Shown: positions 10,891 to 23,972, counted from the stretch's first letter. The stretch: DNA of 64,000 bases from Petunia secreta (GCA_029990175.1 JARKIP010000065.1:28436501-28500500); one strand, 5' to 3'. Notes: generated by a model not told the origin, from the letters alone. A program made the numbers and translations.

Positions 10891-11017
10891 TCATTTCAAG
10901 GGGACTCAAGTTTACTATATATACTTATACGAAAAAATCTTAACCTATATATATAGTGTAAATTTTCGGCGAAGGGGTATCAATGGTACCCTTTGGAAGG
11001 CTGTGGGTCCGCCCCTG

Positions 11018-11025
11018 GGCACAGT
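11018..11025. repeat. hAT TSD, right copy (GGCACAGT)
   Basis: Exact match to 7215-7222, directly outside the right terminal inverted repeat. Confidence 0.93.
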
Positions 11026-11540
11026 AACCACTAATTCCAATGGTTTTGACTATTGGATGTTATACTATTAAACCATGTATGCCCTTAGATACCATGTTTA
11101 TCATAAAAATGGCATGGTTGTGAGTCTAAGTGGGAGATTGTTCGAATATACTAATAACCATGTGCTAGGCTATTTCTTATTGAACAATTTATGATTTATT
11201 TATTATATAGATCAATTATTTGTCAAGTGTATTCTTTTACTTATATAATTGATGATTTAGTGTGTGAAATTTTAGCTTATGCAGAGAGATTAAATCTTCA
11301 GTTCTTATAAATAATAAAGTAGTGTTCACAATCTAGGATAGAAGTTGGACATATCATCGGTATGATTGTAGCACAAGATTATATGTAATTTATTTTATTA
11401 TAGGAATGGCATAGTTTCAACTTCTTGTATTAGTACGCTCTGTATGCATTGAATGGACTAATTAGAGGTAAGTGCTTTTACACTGACTATATAAAATAAA
11501 CTCTCTACCAAATTAATATAAACTTGGTAGCAGAGCAACA
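11026..11540. other. Relic with copia-type PPT, otherwise non-coding
   Basis: AAGTGGGAGATTG (11128-11140) followed by TGTTCG resembles the polypurine tract and LTR start of a plus-strand copia element. No coding sequence precedes it, because the hAT insertion and decay intervene. The sequence after it is AT-rich and may be a degraded LTR. Confidence 0.35.
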
Positions 11541-11560
11541 TATCTACAAGAAAATTGGCC

Positions 11561-11850
11561 TTTAGAGACGGGAAAAATGGTCCTTAAAATTCAAATCTGG
11601 TCCCAAAAAGTTAATAGACCAGATTTTTCTGGTCGCCACCCGCCGTTAATTCGTCTCTCGCTAAAGATATATAACGACGGATCACTGACTGGTCGTTAAA
11701 ATGTTCTTGCGACCAGCATTTTTCTCGTCTCTAAATCTTTTCTAAGACCACATTTCGGGTCCCAATAGAAGATTTATACATACATAACTCTGGTCCCTAA
11801 AGCACTTTTAGGACTATTATATCCGGTCCCTGAAAGTATATCCAAAAACC
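11561..11850. repeat. CACTA left subterminal motif array
   Basis: About ten GGTCC/GGTCG or GACCA motifs in both orientations, plus several GAGACG/CGTCTC motifs, lie within 290 bp. In En/Spm such arrays bind the element's own DNA-binding protein. That function is inferred here from family knowledge. Confidence 0.75.
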
Positions 11851-12916
11851 TAATTACCAATAATTAAATTCATAATTAAATTGTCATGTCAGATTCAATT
11901 TTAATTTGCAACTACAATCATGAAAAGATAATAGAAAGGTAAATCTAACTTTCATATAATGATTAGTGTCTGTTAAAGGCACTATTTACACACATAATGT
12001 AAGTCAAATAATTTCTAAACAATCCTTCACAAAAAATCTAGTTAACATCCTAGACTTAGCATAATGTCTTGTCTACATTCCTAGCAAAATGATCGCCAAC
12101 TTGAATGTCTTCAAAATCTCCATTTTGGCTTGTTCTAGTCTTAAAAACCTGTAAAAAAAAAAAAAGAGAAAAAGAAATCTTCTTAATAACATTGACATTT
12201 AAAAAACAAAAGCACTTGGAATTTTAAAAAATAATATCTTTAATTTTACTCTAAGAATGACTTAACTACTTAACCAAAAGTGTCGAAATTCATCAAATGT
12301 TGAAATACACTTCAAAAATAAACAAGCAACATAAAAGAAGCTGCGCGAATACAAACACAAGTGAATTAGAAAAACTGTGTAATATCACTATCTGTAGATT
12401 CATTATAAATGCAAGTCACCAACAATAACTTGTAGTTACAATTTTAGCATCACTTGCATATCAACAAAAATCATATGGTAAATCATTGTTTTATCACCAA
12501 CAAATATAATCACTTGCACATCAACAATCCCAACATCCACATTCATTATTTTCTTCTACCTGTTGTATCATCACTTGCAAGTCAACAGAAGATACATTGA
12601 TATGCGCAACCATTGTTTTTGAAACCAAAGACTCCAGAAGTGTTATCCCATATTTCTACCAATTAAAAACTAAGATAGAAAGAAAGATGATTACTAAAGA
12701 GAGGGACAAAATGAATGATTCTTCTATAACCTCAAGGTAATCATCAGAGGCCAAAGGGCATAATACTATTTAGTAAGCCTTCTCACATCATTTTCCATAA
12801 CAAATATCATAACTACTCTAACAAGTAATAAGCCTTCTTTCAAAATAAAAATAAATCAATAAAAGAAATTAAAGTTCTGATTAAGTTATTACTAACTTGG
12901 TATGTTCATCAAACTG
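11851..12916. other. CACTA non-coding 3' interior
   Basis: AT-rich sequence between the left subterminal array and the last recognisable exon. It has repeated CACTTGCA...CAAC phrases near 12413-12590 but no supported ORF. Confidence 0.5.
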
Positions 12917-15216
12917 TCATTCTCCTAAAATTGCTGATGTTGCAGGTTGGCCATTGTATTGAGCCAATAACAATTCTTTTAGTTGCTTCAATTCTTTCAC
13001 GCCATTTTCTACGGCAGAAAACCGATCCTTCAAACATTTGTTTTCCTCTCGAGATGAACGCAACTTAGAAAGTAAGTCAACCTTTGAAGAAGTGCCACCT
13101 TTCAAGTCCTTCGCTTTTAATCCACCACCGAAGCCAACTACATGACTACGTCTTTGAGGTCCAAAGCACTTTTCTACTATCTCTATGCTAGGAAGAGTTG
13201 GTTCAGACTGCACAAATTCTTGGATTTGGGCCTTCAAAATATATAGAGAAACATTTCTGTCAAAACCCATAGCTAAATAGTTTTGTATGTTAAATTTGTA
13301 ACGCACATGCTTTTCCATTGTCTCAGATTCAACAAGCCTGTTGTTCTTCTTGCGAGTCTCAAAGAAAATAGTTCCCAAATCTGGTGGATTGCCATCTTTC
13401 CCACCCTTTACATCAAAGTCAACAAGTCAAATATTGCCTCGTCAATATTTTAGCAAGATAGAGATTTCATGATAACACCTTTTGATATATAATTTCTCTA
13501 ATAGGCTTGCTACCAATATGATTATGCATTTTCAACTTAGCTCTGTTTGCTGAGTTCCTTTTACTTCTTGTCTACATTAGTGTATTAAAAGTCATTAGTA
13601 AATTTGAACTAAAAAAGATCATAATGTGATGGTGAAATTACATAACTAGGTATTATGTCAAACCAGAAAGCTTTCAGAAGAAAAATATTCTTCTACTAGC
13701 CATTCCCATTGTTTCTTGTCTATGCCATGTGGCACATTCTTAAGAGCCTCTTGGATTGGTATACCCCTCACAAACTTTGCATGCAATTGTCCTCTCCATC
13801 TGTTCCATAATTCTTTCATCCATCTAAAGATATGATCGCGATGAATATTCATGTCATCATTCTGAAATTTATCCTACAAAAAAAAACATTCCTAACATTA
13901 ACAGAAGATACAGTTACTGGTTAACATAGCTTACACTTACAAAGAAGGCAGATATACAATTACATAAACCTATAGAGGAGGATGCAGCTACTGTCACTTG
14001 TCAAAGTGACCATATTACTAACAGAATCAATAAATTAAGCTTACTGTAGCTATATATTAGTTTCAAGGTTGACAATAGATAAAGTGCATCGACCCCTGTC
14101 ACTTGACACCATTAAAGATAAGAGAAGAAAGGGCAAAGAAATATTAAACTTCATGAGAGAAGAAAAAGTAGCATGGTCTGTTCAATGCCATGTTATTGAA
14201 CTATTTTATTACCTCAATAGCAGCCCACATGTGATTTAGCTTTTCTTCCTTAATATCATTCCATGATGATACTCCCAGCGGACACATATTACAATCACGT
14301 ACCATTATTCCCAAGTGCCTTGAAAATAGAGCGGAATTCTTTCCAACAGTTCGATTATTGTAAAATGTTACTTTCAGCTTTTCTCCAACTTCAAGTGATG
14401 CAACTTTTTTGCACTTGTTCCTTCCTCGAACTTTTTTACTTTCCCAGCAGTACGTGAACCTGCATTACATAAATTAGTAATATCCAAAATTATCATTCAA
14501 TTAAAATAATTTATGAGCTAAGTTTACAAAACAATACTAGTTTCAACTGTTTGGGCGTGTTCGGTAACTTGATCAATAGATGGCGCCAATTGAATATCAA
14601 TTTGAGGCTCTTTCTGATAAACTTGAGAGTTTTTCTTCTTACATGGATGCAATAATTCATCCATAGATCGAGGAAATTGAACATCAGTTTGCATCATCTC
14701 TTTCTCATGAACTTGGGAACTTTTCTTCTTAGAAAGAAGAAATAGTTGATAAGTAGATGGAGGCAATTGACGATCATTTTGCATCAGATCTTTCTCGAGA
14801 ACTTGAACTTGAGAAACTTTCTTCTCAGATGGATGAAATAGAATATTAGTAGATGGAGGCAATTGAATATCAGTATCCATCAGTTCTTTCTTAGGAACTT
14901 GCGATTTTTTCTTCTTAGATAGATCCAATAAAATATCAGTAGTTGGAGGCAATTTAATATCAGTTTGCGTCTGCTCTTTTGTTATCTGCATTGCATCGCC
15001 ATCAGATATGAGTGCATTTGATCTTGTCGCATTAGTTGTTCGCATTCTTTGGCATCCTGTACCAGCATAGAAAGAGTCCTGACAGAAGGATCCCACCTCA
15101 TTCCTAGACACCCCCAAAGAACATATAGACCCTCGCCCTCGCCCTTGCCCTCGCCCCTTTCCTATTGCACCTGGTGGAAGAAATGCATATTTGATAGCCT
15201 TCACATTGGATCCCAC
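12917..15216 (-). pseudogene. Transposase_24 (Ptta/En/Spm) gene, multi-exon, probably decayed
   Basis: Exons read on the minus strand. Exon A (about 15216-14524) has a Gly/Arg-rich start and five tandem ~30-residue repeats. Exon B (about 14456-14220) contains GRNKCKKV, GEKLKVTFYNNRTVGKN and FSRHLGIMVRD. Exon C (about 13878-13658) has FRWMKELWNRWRG and NVPHGIDKKQWEWLVEEYF. Exon D (about 13575-13487) has NRAKLKMHNHIGSKP. Exon E (13378-12917) has IFFETRKKNNRLV and a C-terminal coiled coil. B-E match the plant Ptta/En/Spm transposase-associated family. Exon edges are approximate because splice sites were not proven. It may still encode a DNA-binding accessory protein, but catalytic TNP2 is absent. 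Confidence 0.75.
14536..14985 (-). repeat. Tandem ~90-bp repeats encoding LPPST...KKKSQV peptides
   Basis: Five imperfect units in exon A share the pattern TDIQLPPST, a hydrophobic pair, SKKK, SQV and a KExM ending. Unit length is about 29-32 residues. All units stay in frame. Confidence 0.8.
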
Positions 15217-16704
15217 CTCGTTACCAGACTGACTGTTTCATATTAAACCTACAAAAGTAATTATTGACTATTGACATTTAAGAAAGTAAAATTAATAAGA
15301 TAAGCTACAAATTGATTGTCAAAACAGACAGAACATACAATTTCTCTTTTCAACACTTTTCAACTAGTGCACTTGTTACGTATCAACATCATGGTCACCC
15401 TTTTTTATTTTTATATTTGGCAAATGCATACAGTAGGCAAGAGTTAAATTCTTTATACCTTGGAGTTGATACATATCCAGCTACTAATCTGTGAGATTAT
15501 TGATGAATTTTAACAATAAAATCTGTCCTGTTTCAATATGTTATTTATGAGTAGACTGCCTTATGAGAACATTAGAATAGTGCTCGACCCATGTCCATCT
15601 ATTGGTTTTGTGCATTAAAAGATTTTATTGATTATACAATTAATACTCATCTAAGCAGAACAATGGCTTCCAAACATACATATAATATAAAGTGCTTCTT
15701 TTTATGAATTATATGACATCCCATTGAGAGAATAAAGTAGTACACTGGCATCAACATACAGTCATCAACTTGTGTAAAAATCTGATCTCTCGAGTGAATT
15801 ATTATGTGTTCTGCTTGTTATTATGGAAAATTCCAGCTTTATAACATTTTCTTCATAAAAAATAATTATTTAATGGATTGAATTAACTATAAACTTGACT
15901 CCCACGCGACATTGATATTTTAGTACTGATACTAACTAGGACAAGAAAACTTCTATGGAAATGAATGCACAAATATTAAATGTACAACTCCAGAAAATTT
16001 CACTTTCTACTACAAGATAAAACTAACAGAGGCTGGTTGAGAACACAAAGTTGCTTAGTCACAGTCAAAGACTTTCTAAAGCTAAACCACGGCATACTAG
16101 GCTCACTAAAAGTTAGAAAGGTTGAGAAAACTAACCAAATATAACGTTAAACAAGTTTTCAAAAGGGAAATCAAACATGTAATTTACTGATACACAAATC
16201 TAGACAAGCTCAGAACATCAAATATTTTACAGGAAATAAGCAATCGAAGACAGATATTTACACCAACTTAAATGACAAAAGAATTCTGAGCGATAATTTC
16301 AAGAATAAGAAAACAACAGAGAACTAAAGAAAATGAAGAACAGATTAGAAGAAACTCAAACAAAGAAAAGGGTTTTACAAACAACTCAAAACCCAAGATA
16401 TCAAAATTTGAAAAAAGAAAAAGGATATCTTGCAGAGTAGCAACCACACACATTCCCAGTAAGACAAAAAAATAACAAAAACCCAGATGATAAATAATAA
16501 GCAAAGATTTTTAAAAAGGATATGCAGAGAAAGAAACTAGGCTTACAGTGGTTGGATAAGTCTATACAATTCCGAGCTTGATTTTCTCCCAAAACCTGTA
16601 AAAATCAATTGGGAAATCTGCCTTAAGAGAGATGAAACAATTGAAGAGCCTTTGTTTCAGTATACTTTCAGTCGATTCCTAGAGAGAGAGAAATAAAGAT
16701 ATAG
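15217..16704. other. CACTA 5' interior without recognised genes
   Basis: AT-rich sequence upstream of exon A, probably introns or 5' leader of the Transposase_24 gene. A GA-rich stretch near 16680-16696 adjoins the LINE poly(A). Confidence 0.45.
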
Positions 16705-16731
16705 TTTTTTTTTTTTTTTTTTTTTTTTTTT
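16705..16731 (-). other. LINE poly(A) tail (T27 on plus strand)
   Basis: An uninterrupted T-run marks the 3' end of the minus-strand LINE. The length suggests a fairly recent insertion, or includes Ts from the target site. Confidence 0.9.
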
Positions 16732-17654
16732 AGCAAAATCCAACAAAGCTTATAGCTTAGTGGCTAATTTTTATTAATAATAAGAACAAAAAATAATAAA
16801 TGAGGTCTTTACAATCTTGAAATGAATACGAACTAGCTAAGACTATAACTAATGAACGCCTAAGTAGTGGTAAGATAGCATCATATCCAAACGTCGCATC
16901 CACTTCATTGGGTTGAGCATTATAAAATGCTAATACCACCAATCGAAATGAATTAAACGCCTTGATATAATACTTTACAAAGTTTACCTTACTACTTAGG
17001 CCAAATACATATAATAATCTAATGAAATAGCTAATTAATGAGCTACTAATATAATGTTGTATGCTAATGCGAGTAAACACATAAGACCAATATAATAACT
17101 CGCTCCCGTGAAGATCCAAGTACGAAGTAACCAATTCCAATCCACGAAAACACCCCGAGCAACGAACAAACGAAAGCTGAAAAATAGCCTTGCGCCGTGG
17201 GGGGCACGGCGCGGGCCCCAACGCGCCCAACATTTTGTCCGTCATGCGTTCGCAAGCGTGGCGCGGGCCCAAAACGGTGGAAAAATTGAACATTCTGTGA
17301 AGGCCGGCGCGGCAGGGGGCGCGGCGCGCCGGCCAAGGCGCCTGCATTTTTTGCCTTAGTCGTTTTTCTCGTTTCCAAAGCGTGAAATGATCCAAACACC
17401 AAGCATCAGCTGTTCCAAGTCTCAAAAAGCTAAAATTGATACTAACCATAGCTTGGGAGTACCAATAGCATCTTGAAACCATCAACCAAGTGAGCAAATC
17501 GTCCATTCCAACACCGTGCATATATCCATTCCAAACAACATGAGCTATATCTATGAAAGTACCTACAAAAAAGAACACAAAGTTAGTAAAAAAAGCCTCC
17601 ATGCTCTCCTCCCTAAGGATTCGAGCATGAAGGAAAGTTCCACCACCCGTGTGT
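16732..17654 (-). other. LINE 3' UTR with terminal hairpin and GC-rich block
   Basis: Non-coding region after the RNase H stop. It stays open in one frame by chance. Just inside the tail is a short inverted repeat AAGCT-TAT-AGCTT (16747-16759). At 17180-17345 there is a GC-rich block with the 10-bp inverted arms GGCCGGCGCG (17302-17311) and CGCGCCGGCC (17325-17334). L1-type RTs can recognise 3' hairpins; that role is inferred here. Confidence 0.6.
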
Positions 17655-20600
17655 CTAAACACTCCTCCTCAGCTTAATGCGGATGTACGGCTCATTGCAC
17701 TTGTCCCCATTTACCAACCTCCTACCCACACTATCCAATTCATGAAAAGAATTAACAAGGACATCTCCTTGATCTAATGCCAAATTCTCCAAGTAATCCG
17801 CCACTTTGTTCCCCTCTCTAAAGACATGCACCACCTCTACTTCCATTCCCTCCATTAAGCTCCAAATTTCTTCAATTTCTTGGACAATTTGCCAAGGCAC
17901 CTCCCAAACCTTATTCACCACATTTTTTAGCAACAATGAGTCTGTCTCAACAATAACATGTGCATAAGAAAACGAAGCCACATACCTCAAGGCCATAAGA
18001 ATTGCCAATGCCTCCGCTTGAGTATTTGTGGACTTGAAATCCTCCCTCTCCTTAGCACAAGCATGCAAGATATCTCCCCTCTCATCTCGAACACAAAAAG
18101 CCCACGAACTAGGTCCCGGATTACCTCTAGACGCACAATCCGTATTACATTTTATCCACCCCACCTGAGGCGGACTCCAAGCAACCTTCGTCATCACTAA
18201 AGCAGGCGTATGATCTCTCAGCACCGGAAGCAAGTCCTCCCACCTACCTGGCGCATGCCGAAAGTTCCTCCTGCGAACTCTCAACAACATAATGATATGC
18301 TGCATAACGAGATACACCACCCTGCGAGCAGAAGTCGACCCACCATGCCTCATAACATTCCTCCGCTTCCACAATTCCCATATAATAAATATGGGAACAG
18401 CATGGTAGATCAACCTCAGGACCGGGCCAGCAGGAGCATCCCACCACAGATTAATCACTTGTGTCAAGTGCAGCCCATTAAAGTTAAGACCTGCAGCGCC
18501 TCCAAAATATTTCCATACATACCTCGCTACAGGTGCATTAAGAAAAACGTGAGAGAAAGTCTCCACGTCAGGGTCCGCACCACAATGACACCTAGAGGGG
18601 AACTAAATTCCCCACCTATGTAGCATATCATCCAGCGGCAGCTTAAACTTCCACAGCCTCCATAATAAAAATGACATTTTAAAAGGAATACCTTTGATCC
18701 AAATGTGCTTGTAAAGGTCACTCTGCTGCTTCTTGTGCCGCACCAAGTGATAAGCTGACCGAACTGAGAAGGTACCCCGAGACTCCAGCTTCCAAAATGG
18801 CCTATCCCGCTGTTCAGGACATATAGGAGGCTTAATATTCTGAATCACATGCTCTGCAAGGTCGTCAGGTAACAGCTCCCTAAGGCGCTGCTCAAGCCAT
18901 TCTCCACCCTCAGCTACTTCATATACGCACACTACAGTCTCGTCACATTCAAAATCAAGCAGAACTGCATGGTACAAAGGACCAAGACCAGTCCAGTTAT
19001 CAAGCCAGAAGTAAGCATTGCCCTTCTTCAACTGCCATACTATCTCATGATCCATCACGGGTCTGCTCTGCAGCATTTTCTTCCAAGCATAAGTCCCCTC
19101 CTTCCATGGAACTACCAAAGAATGATGCTTTTTCAGATACTTGTTGCTCATATAAGTCCTCCATAACGAATCTTTGGTGCGAAAATTCCACCACAGCTTT
19201 GCAAAAAGCGCCTTGGAGACATCATTCAAGCTCCTAAAACCAATCTCTCCTTCATTCACCGGGTGGCACAAGGTCTTCCAAGAAGCCCAATGCCTGCTGT
19301 CCTGACCCACTGTGTTACTCCAAAAGAACTTGGCAAACATCCTGTGAAGCTGGGCCACCACCCCAGCAGGGAGATCACAGGCAGATAACAGATGAATGGG
19401 CATACCCTGAAGCACTGAGGAAATCAGAGTCGCCCGTCCACCAATAGACAGCAGCTTACCAGTCCAGGAGTCCAGCGTTTTCTGCACCTTTTCCACCAAC
19501 TCATTGTAGTGACAGTTCTTCCTCCTAGCATAATAAATAGGAACTCCAAGATACTTGAAAGGGAAATCCCCTCTCAGTATCTCAGTCACATCAAGCACCA
19601 TGTCAACTAACAAATGTGGAACCTTACCATGCATATACACATTGCTCTTCTCCTTATTGATTTTCTGTCCGCTGGCCAGCTCATAGCTAGACAAAGTATC
19701 CATCACCATCTTCAGCGAGTCCTCATCAGCTGACGATAAAATAATCATATCATCCGCATACGCCAAGTGGTTGAGGTACGGACTCCAGATAGGCATCCCA
19801 TACGGCACAAAATTATCATCCCTGTGCAGCGCATTCAGAGCTCTGGAAAGGCACTCTGCAGCAAGCAAAAACAAAGTGGGAGATAAAGGATCACCCTGCT
19901 TCACCCCCCTAGAAGACTGGAAAAACCCATAGGGCTGACCATTTACAAGGACAGAGTACCAATTGTTGCACAAAATCCTGTAAATCATCCCATCAAACGT
20001 TTCATCAAATCCCATCTTCTTCAGAGCCTTTATCAAGAACAACCAAGAAACTCTATCATACGCCTTAGCCATGTCAAGTTTAATTACCACATTCGTAGGC
20101 TTGCCCCTATCAGCAATATCATGAACAATTTCCTGCACCAGTAAAATATTCTCAAGTATGCTCCTCCCTTTCACAAAGCCAGACTGCTGGGGTGAAATAA
20201 TACCAGGCAATAAAACGGACAACCTATCATGAATCACCCTGGAGAACACCTTGTTGCTGAAATTGCTCAAACTAATCGGCCTCATATCTGAAAAAGTAGT
20301 GAAATCTCTCCTTTTAGGCAATAAAACCAGATTAGTAGCAGTAATATACCTCGGCATAATGTGACCCCGAAAGAATGCCTGCACCATTCTCACCACATCA
20401 GGACCTATAATGTCCCAACACGACTGATAGAAAGCACCCGTAAAACCATCCGGGCCACCTGCAGATTCAGCATTCAACCCAAAAACAGCCTTCTTCAGCT
20501 CCTGCGCGTCTGGGTCAGCAATAAGAGCAGCATCCTGGTCCTGTGTAATAAGTCTAGGCAAATGATCAAGAATAGAAAAATCATCTGGCGCTGCATCACA

Positions 20601-21812
20601 AGTAAACTGAGCCTGAAAAAATCTGATTGCCTCCTGGGCAATTTCTGCATCACTTTCCAGCAAAGTACCAGCAGCATCCTCGATCCTCCTAATCTGCAAC
20701 ACCTTCCTCTTCCCATTTACATGAGCATGGAAAAATTTGGTGTTCCTATCCCCATCCTTGAACCACTCCATCCCTGCTTTCTGCTTCCAAAACTGCTCCT
20801 CTATCGCATAGAATGTGATCAACTCAGCATTAACCCGGTGCAATCTCTCCCTGTTGTACCCAGTTGGATGCTCCTCGAACTCCTGTTCATAGACCTGGAC
20901 CACCTCCTCCATAGTAGCAATCTGCCTAAAAATGTCGCCATAAGTCTCCCTGCTCCATACAGAAAGTGCCTTTTTCAACTTTTTCAACTTGCAGTTAAAG
21001 TTGTAAAAAGGATCAGAATCAAAATTTTCAACCCAATTCTCTCTGACGACATCCAGGAAGGTCTCATGCTGCACCCAGAAAAATTTAGAAACCGGAACTG
21101 CTTCTTCACATTTGGAGCGCCCATGTTCGGCAACAGCAACAACGGAGCATGGTCAGACCCCTGCCTAATCAAGTGCTCTACCGCAAACTGAGGAAATAAA
21201 TCCTGAAAAGCCTGATTCACAAGACACCTGTCAAGCCTTTTAAAAACGCATGCATCATCCGATCTACCATTCCACCAGGTGTACATGCTGCCCTTAAAAC
21301 CCATGTCAGACAGCTAACACGTATTAATGCAGTGCACAAAATCTTCCACCTCCGGGTAAAAAACTGGCAGGCCTCTAAATTTTTCAAGTTCATCAATTAT
21401 GACATTGAAATCACCCCCAACAAGCCAAGGTAATGTCATGTCACTAGCTTGATAATACAGCATATCCCACAGTTCCACCCGGCTAAGTTGATCAGTGCTG
21501 GCATACACCAACGACACCACAAATTCCATCAACCCATCCAAATGTGTCAGTTTCAAAGACAGCATTTGTGATGTATCATACATCACTTCCACCTGAAATT
21601 CAGCATCTACAAATACCCATATTTTACCATTAAAATTATGCCAGGAAGAACCCATACCTAACCGCAGTCGATATCTGTCAATATGCCTGAAGTGCTGGAA
21701 CGGTTCCATTAGTGCAATGAATGAGAAGTGCTTCTGCCTATGCAGTCACCACCCTATCAAAGGCCTGTCGAGTATTGACGGACCTTATATTCCATATAAG
21801 TGATGTATTCAT
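17655..21812 (-). pseudogene. LINE ORF2: endonuclease, RT, RNase H (broken)
   Basis: The ATG at 21810-21812 begins a protein with the APE-type endonuclease motifs WNIRS, IALMEP (Glu), VGGDFNVI (Asp) and GSDHAPLL (His). RT follows with LDMAKAYDRVSW, GVKQGDPLSP and the catalytic LAYADDMIILS. Then come a zf-RVT region and an RNase H with NTDCASRGNPGP, QAEALAI, ETDSLLL and KVADYL. Breaks are a frameshift near 21742, TAG at 21314-21316, a one-base loss in a T-run near 21088, and TAG at 18603-18605. All catalytic residues I can place are kept, so decay is recent or random. It would nick target DNA and prime reverse transcription there. Confidence 0.92.
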
Positions 21813-23972
21813 TGACGACCAGAGGCTTTCGACCCCGCCCTCCTAGTTGACGTCCTACCTGGCGGTGGGACGCTTTTCTGACGCCTTCCCCGAACCTGCT
21901 TTGCTTTCTTAATCTGCTCATCTACCTGCTTAGGAGACAAATCACCCTTCCCAGCAGCATTAACATAATTTTGAGCCGTAGACTCAGTGTCTAGCTCATC
22001 ATCCTCACCAATATCCACCTGCTTTTCAGCAGGCTGATCAAAGAAATGCACCAGGCGAAACAGGCTCAAAGTTTTTTGCAACTAGCTGTGCATTCCTCCG
22101 TTTGGCACTGTCATAGGCTGCTTTCATCATCTCCAACTCCTTATCAGTAGCTGGTCTCCCTCCTGACAACACCGGACTAGCACTAACCACATCCAGCAAC
22201 TTGCCAGGATCACCCTGCGCCTTTACAGGACTACCCTGTGAAATTTCAGCAACATCATTTTTCGGACTTGGAACCTCTTCTGCATCATCAACTTTATCAT
22301 CCTTGACACTGCTATCCCTTGACAGAGCACCCTCTAGTCCTATGTAATCATCAGTCGGATCCTCTTCATAATTTTCATGAACATCAGCATCAGTTTCACT
22401 ATCCTCCCCGTAATCAACCAGGTCATCATCTTCCTCTGAATCACCTATCTCCAGGTCAGCACCATCAATCTCAACATCATCAGTGATCTTGATTTCCAGA
22501 GAATTAGTTGGCACTTCCTGCTGGGAAGTATTTTCAAGCACAGGAACAGCTGAAACAGGCTTTACAGCAACAACAGAACCTCCTTGTGGAGCTATTACAC
22601 CAGCTAATTCACCCTGATTCTGCTGCGGATTAGCCAGCTGTTTCCCATCATTGCCTCCAGATTTAACAGCCCATGTCTGGTTTACCCAGTCCTTAGTAGA
22701 TTTAGGCAAAGGAATATTACCTTTCCCAATTATTTTCTGAGCTGCATGACCATTCTTTGCTGCATTTTTCTGAACACCCTGCCCTGCTGAATTTTTCTGA
22801 CCATTTCTTGCCTGGCCATTATCTGCTGCCTGAACTATAGCCTTGTTGCCCAAATTTCCATCTTCCTGACTCTCCTGCTCCTACAATGCTGCAAATTTAT
22901 TAGTCCCTGCCTGGACCAAAGCCAATTTGTCACCAGCTTTCGCACCAACTTTTGGATTTTTCTCATTAACATTCTTAGCTTTCTTTTTGCCTGCTTCCTT
23001 CCACTCACCTGCATTGTTCACATTACCAACAGTCTTACCACTAGTCAGAATACGCAGAGGAGGTGCTGGAACCACTGCATTAGCCTTTGACACATTTGAA
23101 TCCCGAACCTCATTATTATTACGGGCCTCCACAAGCTCCGGATGAATTACCTTATAGTTATTTTCATCGTGACCCTGCAACCTACAACTTTTGCAATACA
23201 ATGGCATGTGATCGTACATAATATCAACCCAAGTAGAGGTTATCTCACCAGTGTCATCATCCTCTTCATTAATCAACACACGGGACGGGTGTTTTGCTAA
23301 CAAATCCAATTCAACCTTGACCCTGGCACAACTTGGTCTAGTTTTATTCAAAGTTGCAGTATCAACTTTCAAAGGTGTTCCCACTGCTGAAGCAATAGAA
23401 AAAATAAACTCCGTTGCAAAAAAGTTTGGAGGCAGATTAGGAAAGCTAATCCATGCAAGAGCCATGGAAGTCTCAATATCAGGCTTCCAATGTCTAGTCC
23501 ACTTCAAAGATCTCATAGGAAACGATCTACCTCTAAACTTGATCCAGTAAGCAGGTGTTGACAAAAAATTAACATAGTCCTCCATAGAACTCAGTCTAAT
23601 CAAAACATACCTGCTGTCCAAGTAACCAATATTGCATTCACTCTTGATTCCACACTAGCCCGGGATGATTTTACGTAAATTTTCCAAATCAGGCCTACCA
23701 TATGAAAATTTACCAATAACTGCAAATTGTAACTGCTCCTTTGTACGAGATTGTTTCACCTCAGATGTTTTCCAATTTAATTGAGCTACTCCTTGAGCAT
23801 AAACAACCGTACGAAATAGTCTTTGATCAATTTGTAATTTTTGAACCTGGGGTTTCAAAATATGGGACCATGAAGGGGGTTGATTGTTGTTTTGGGGTGT
23901 TGTAGTAGTGGGTGGGGTGGGATTGGGTTGAACAACCCCTGTGGGGGGCTGCCCAACCGGTTGAGCGGCCAT
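21809..23972 (-). pseudogene. LINE ORF1: DUF4283-type RNA-binding protein (broken)
   Basis: It starts at the ATG at 23970-23972 with a Pro/Thr/Gln-rich leader (PTPPTTTTPQNNNQPPSW). A DUF4283-like domain follows (VIGKFSYGRPDLENLRKIIP, RYVLIRLSSMEDYVNF). The zinc knuckle reads CKSCRLQGHDENNY, with the final Cys replaced by Tyr. Next come a long acidic middle region and a basic C-terminus (RGRRQKSVPPPGRTSTRR). TAG stops lie at 23655-23657 and 22881-22883, and a one-base shift near 22042. The terminal TGA (21809-21811) overlaps the ORF2 ATG. ORF1 proteins coat LINE RNA. Confidence 0.88.

Larger units (their letters stand above)
7223..11017 (-). mobile_element. hAT DNA transposon, 3.8 kb, perfect 8-bp TSD
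   Basis: The terminal inverted repeats start CAGTGGCGGACCCAGGATTT (left) and CAGGGGCGGACCCACAG (right end, opposite strand). Exact 8-bp duplications GGCACAGT flank it at 7215-7222 and 11018-11025, as expected for hAT integration. It encodes a TTF-zinc-finger/DUF4371 hAT transposase on the minus strand, broken by one stop. About 1.3 kb of mainly non-coding sequence lies between the gene and the right end. That region holds a tRNA-like Pol III unit and a long palindrome. Intact ends mean it could still be moved in trans. Confidence 0.93.

Noticed and set aside
10557..10943. Plus-strand 128-codon ORF at the hAT end
   Set aside because: It runs antisense through the tRNA-like unit and palindrome and has no recognisable domain.
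16757..17662. 301-codon minus-strand ORF after the LINE RNase H
   Set aside because: It lies in the LINE 3' UTR, contains the GC-rich island and no known domain, and has biased composition; it stays open by chance.
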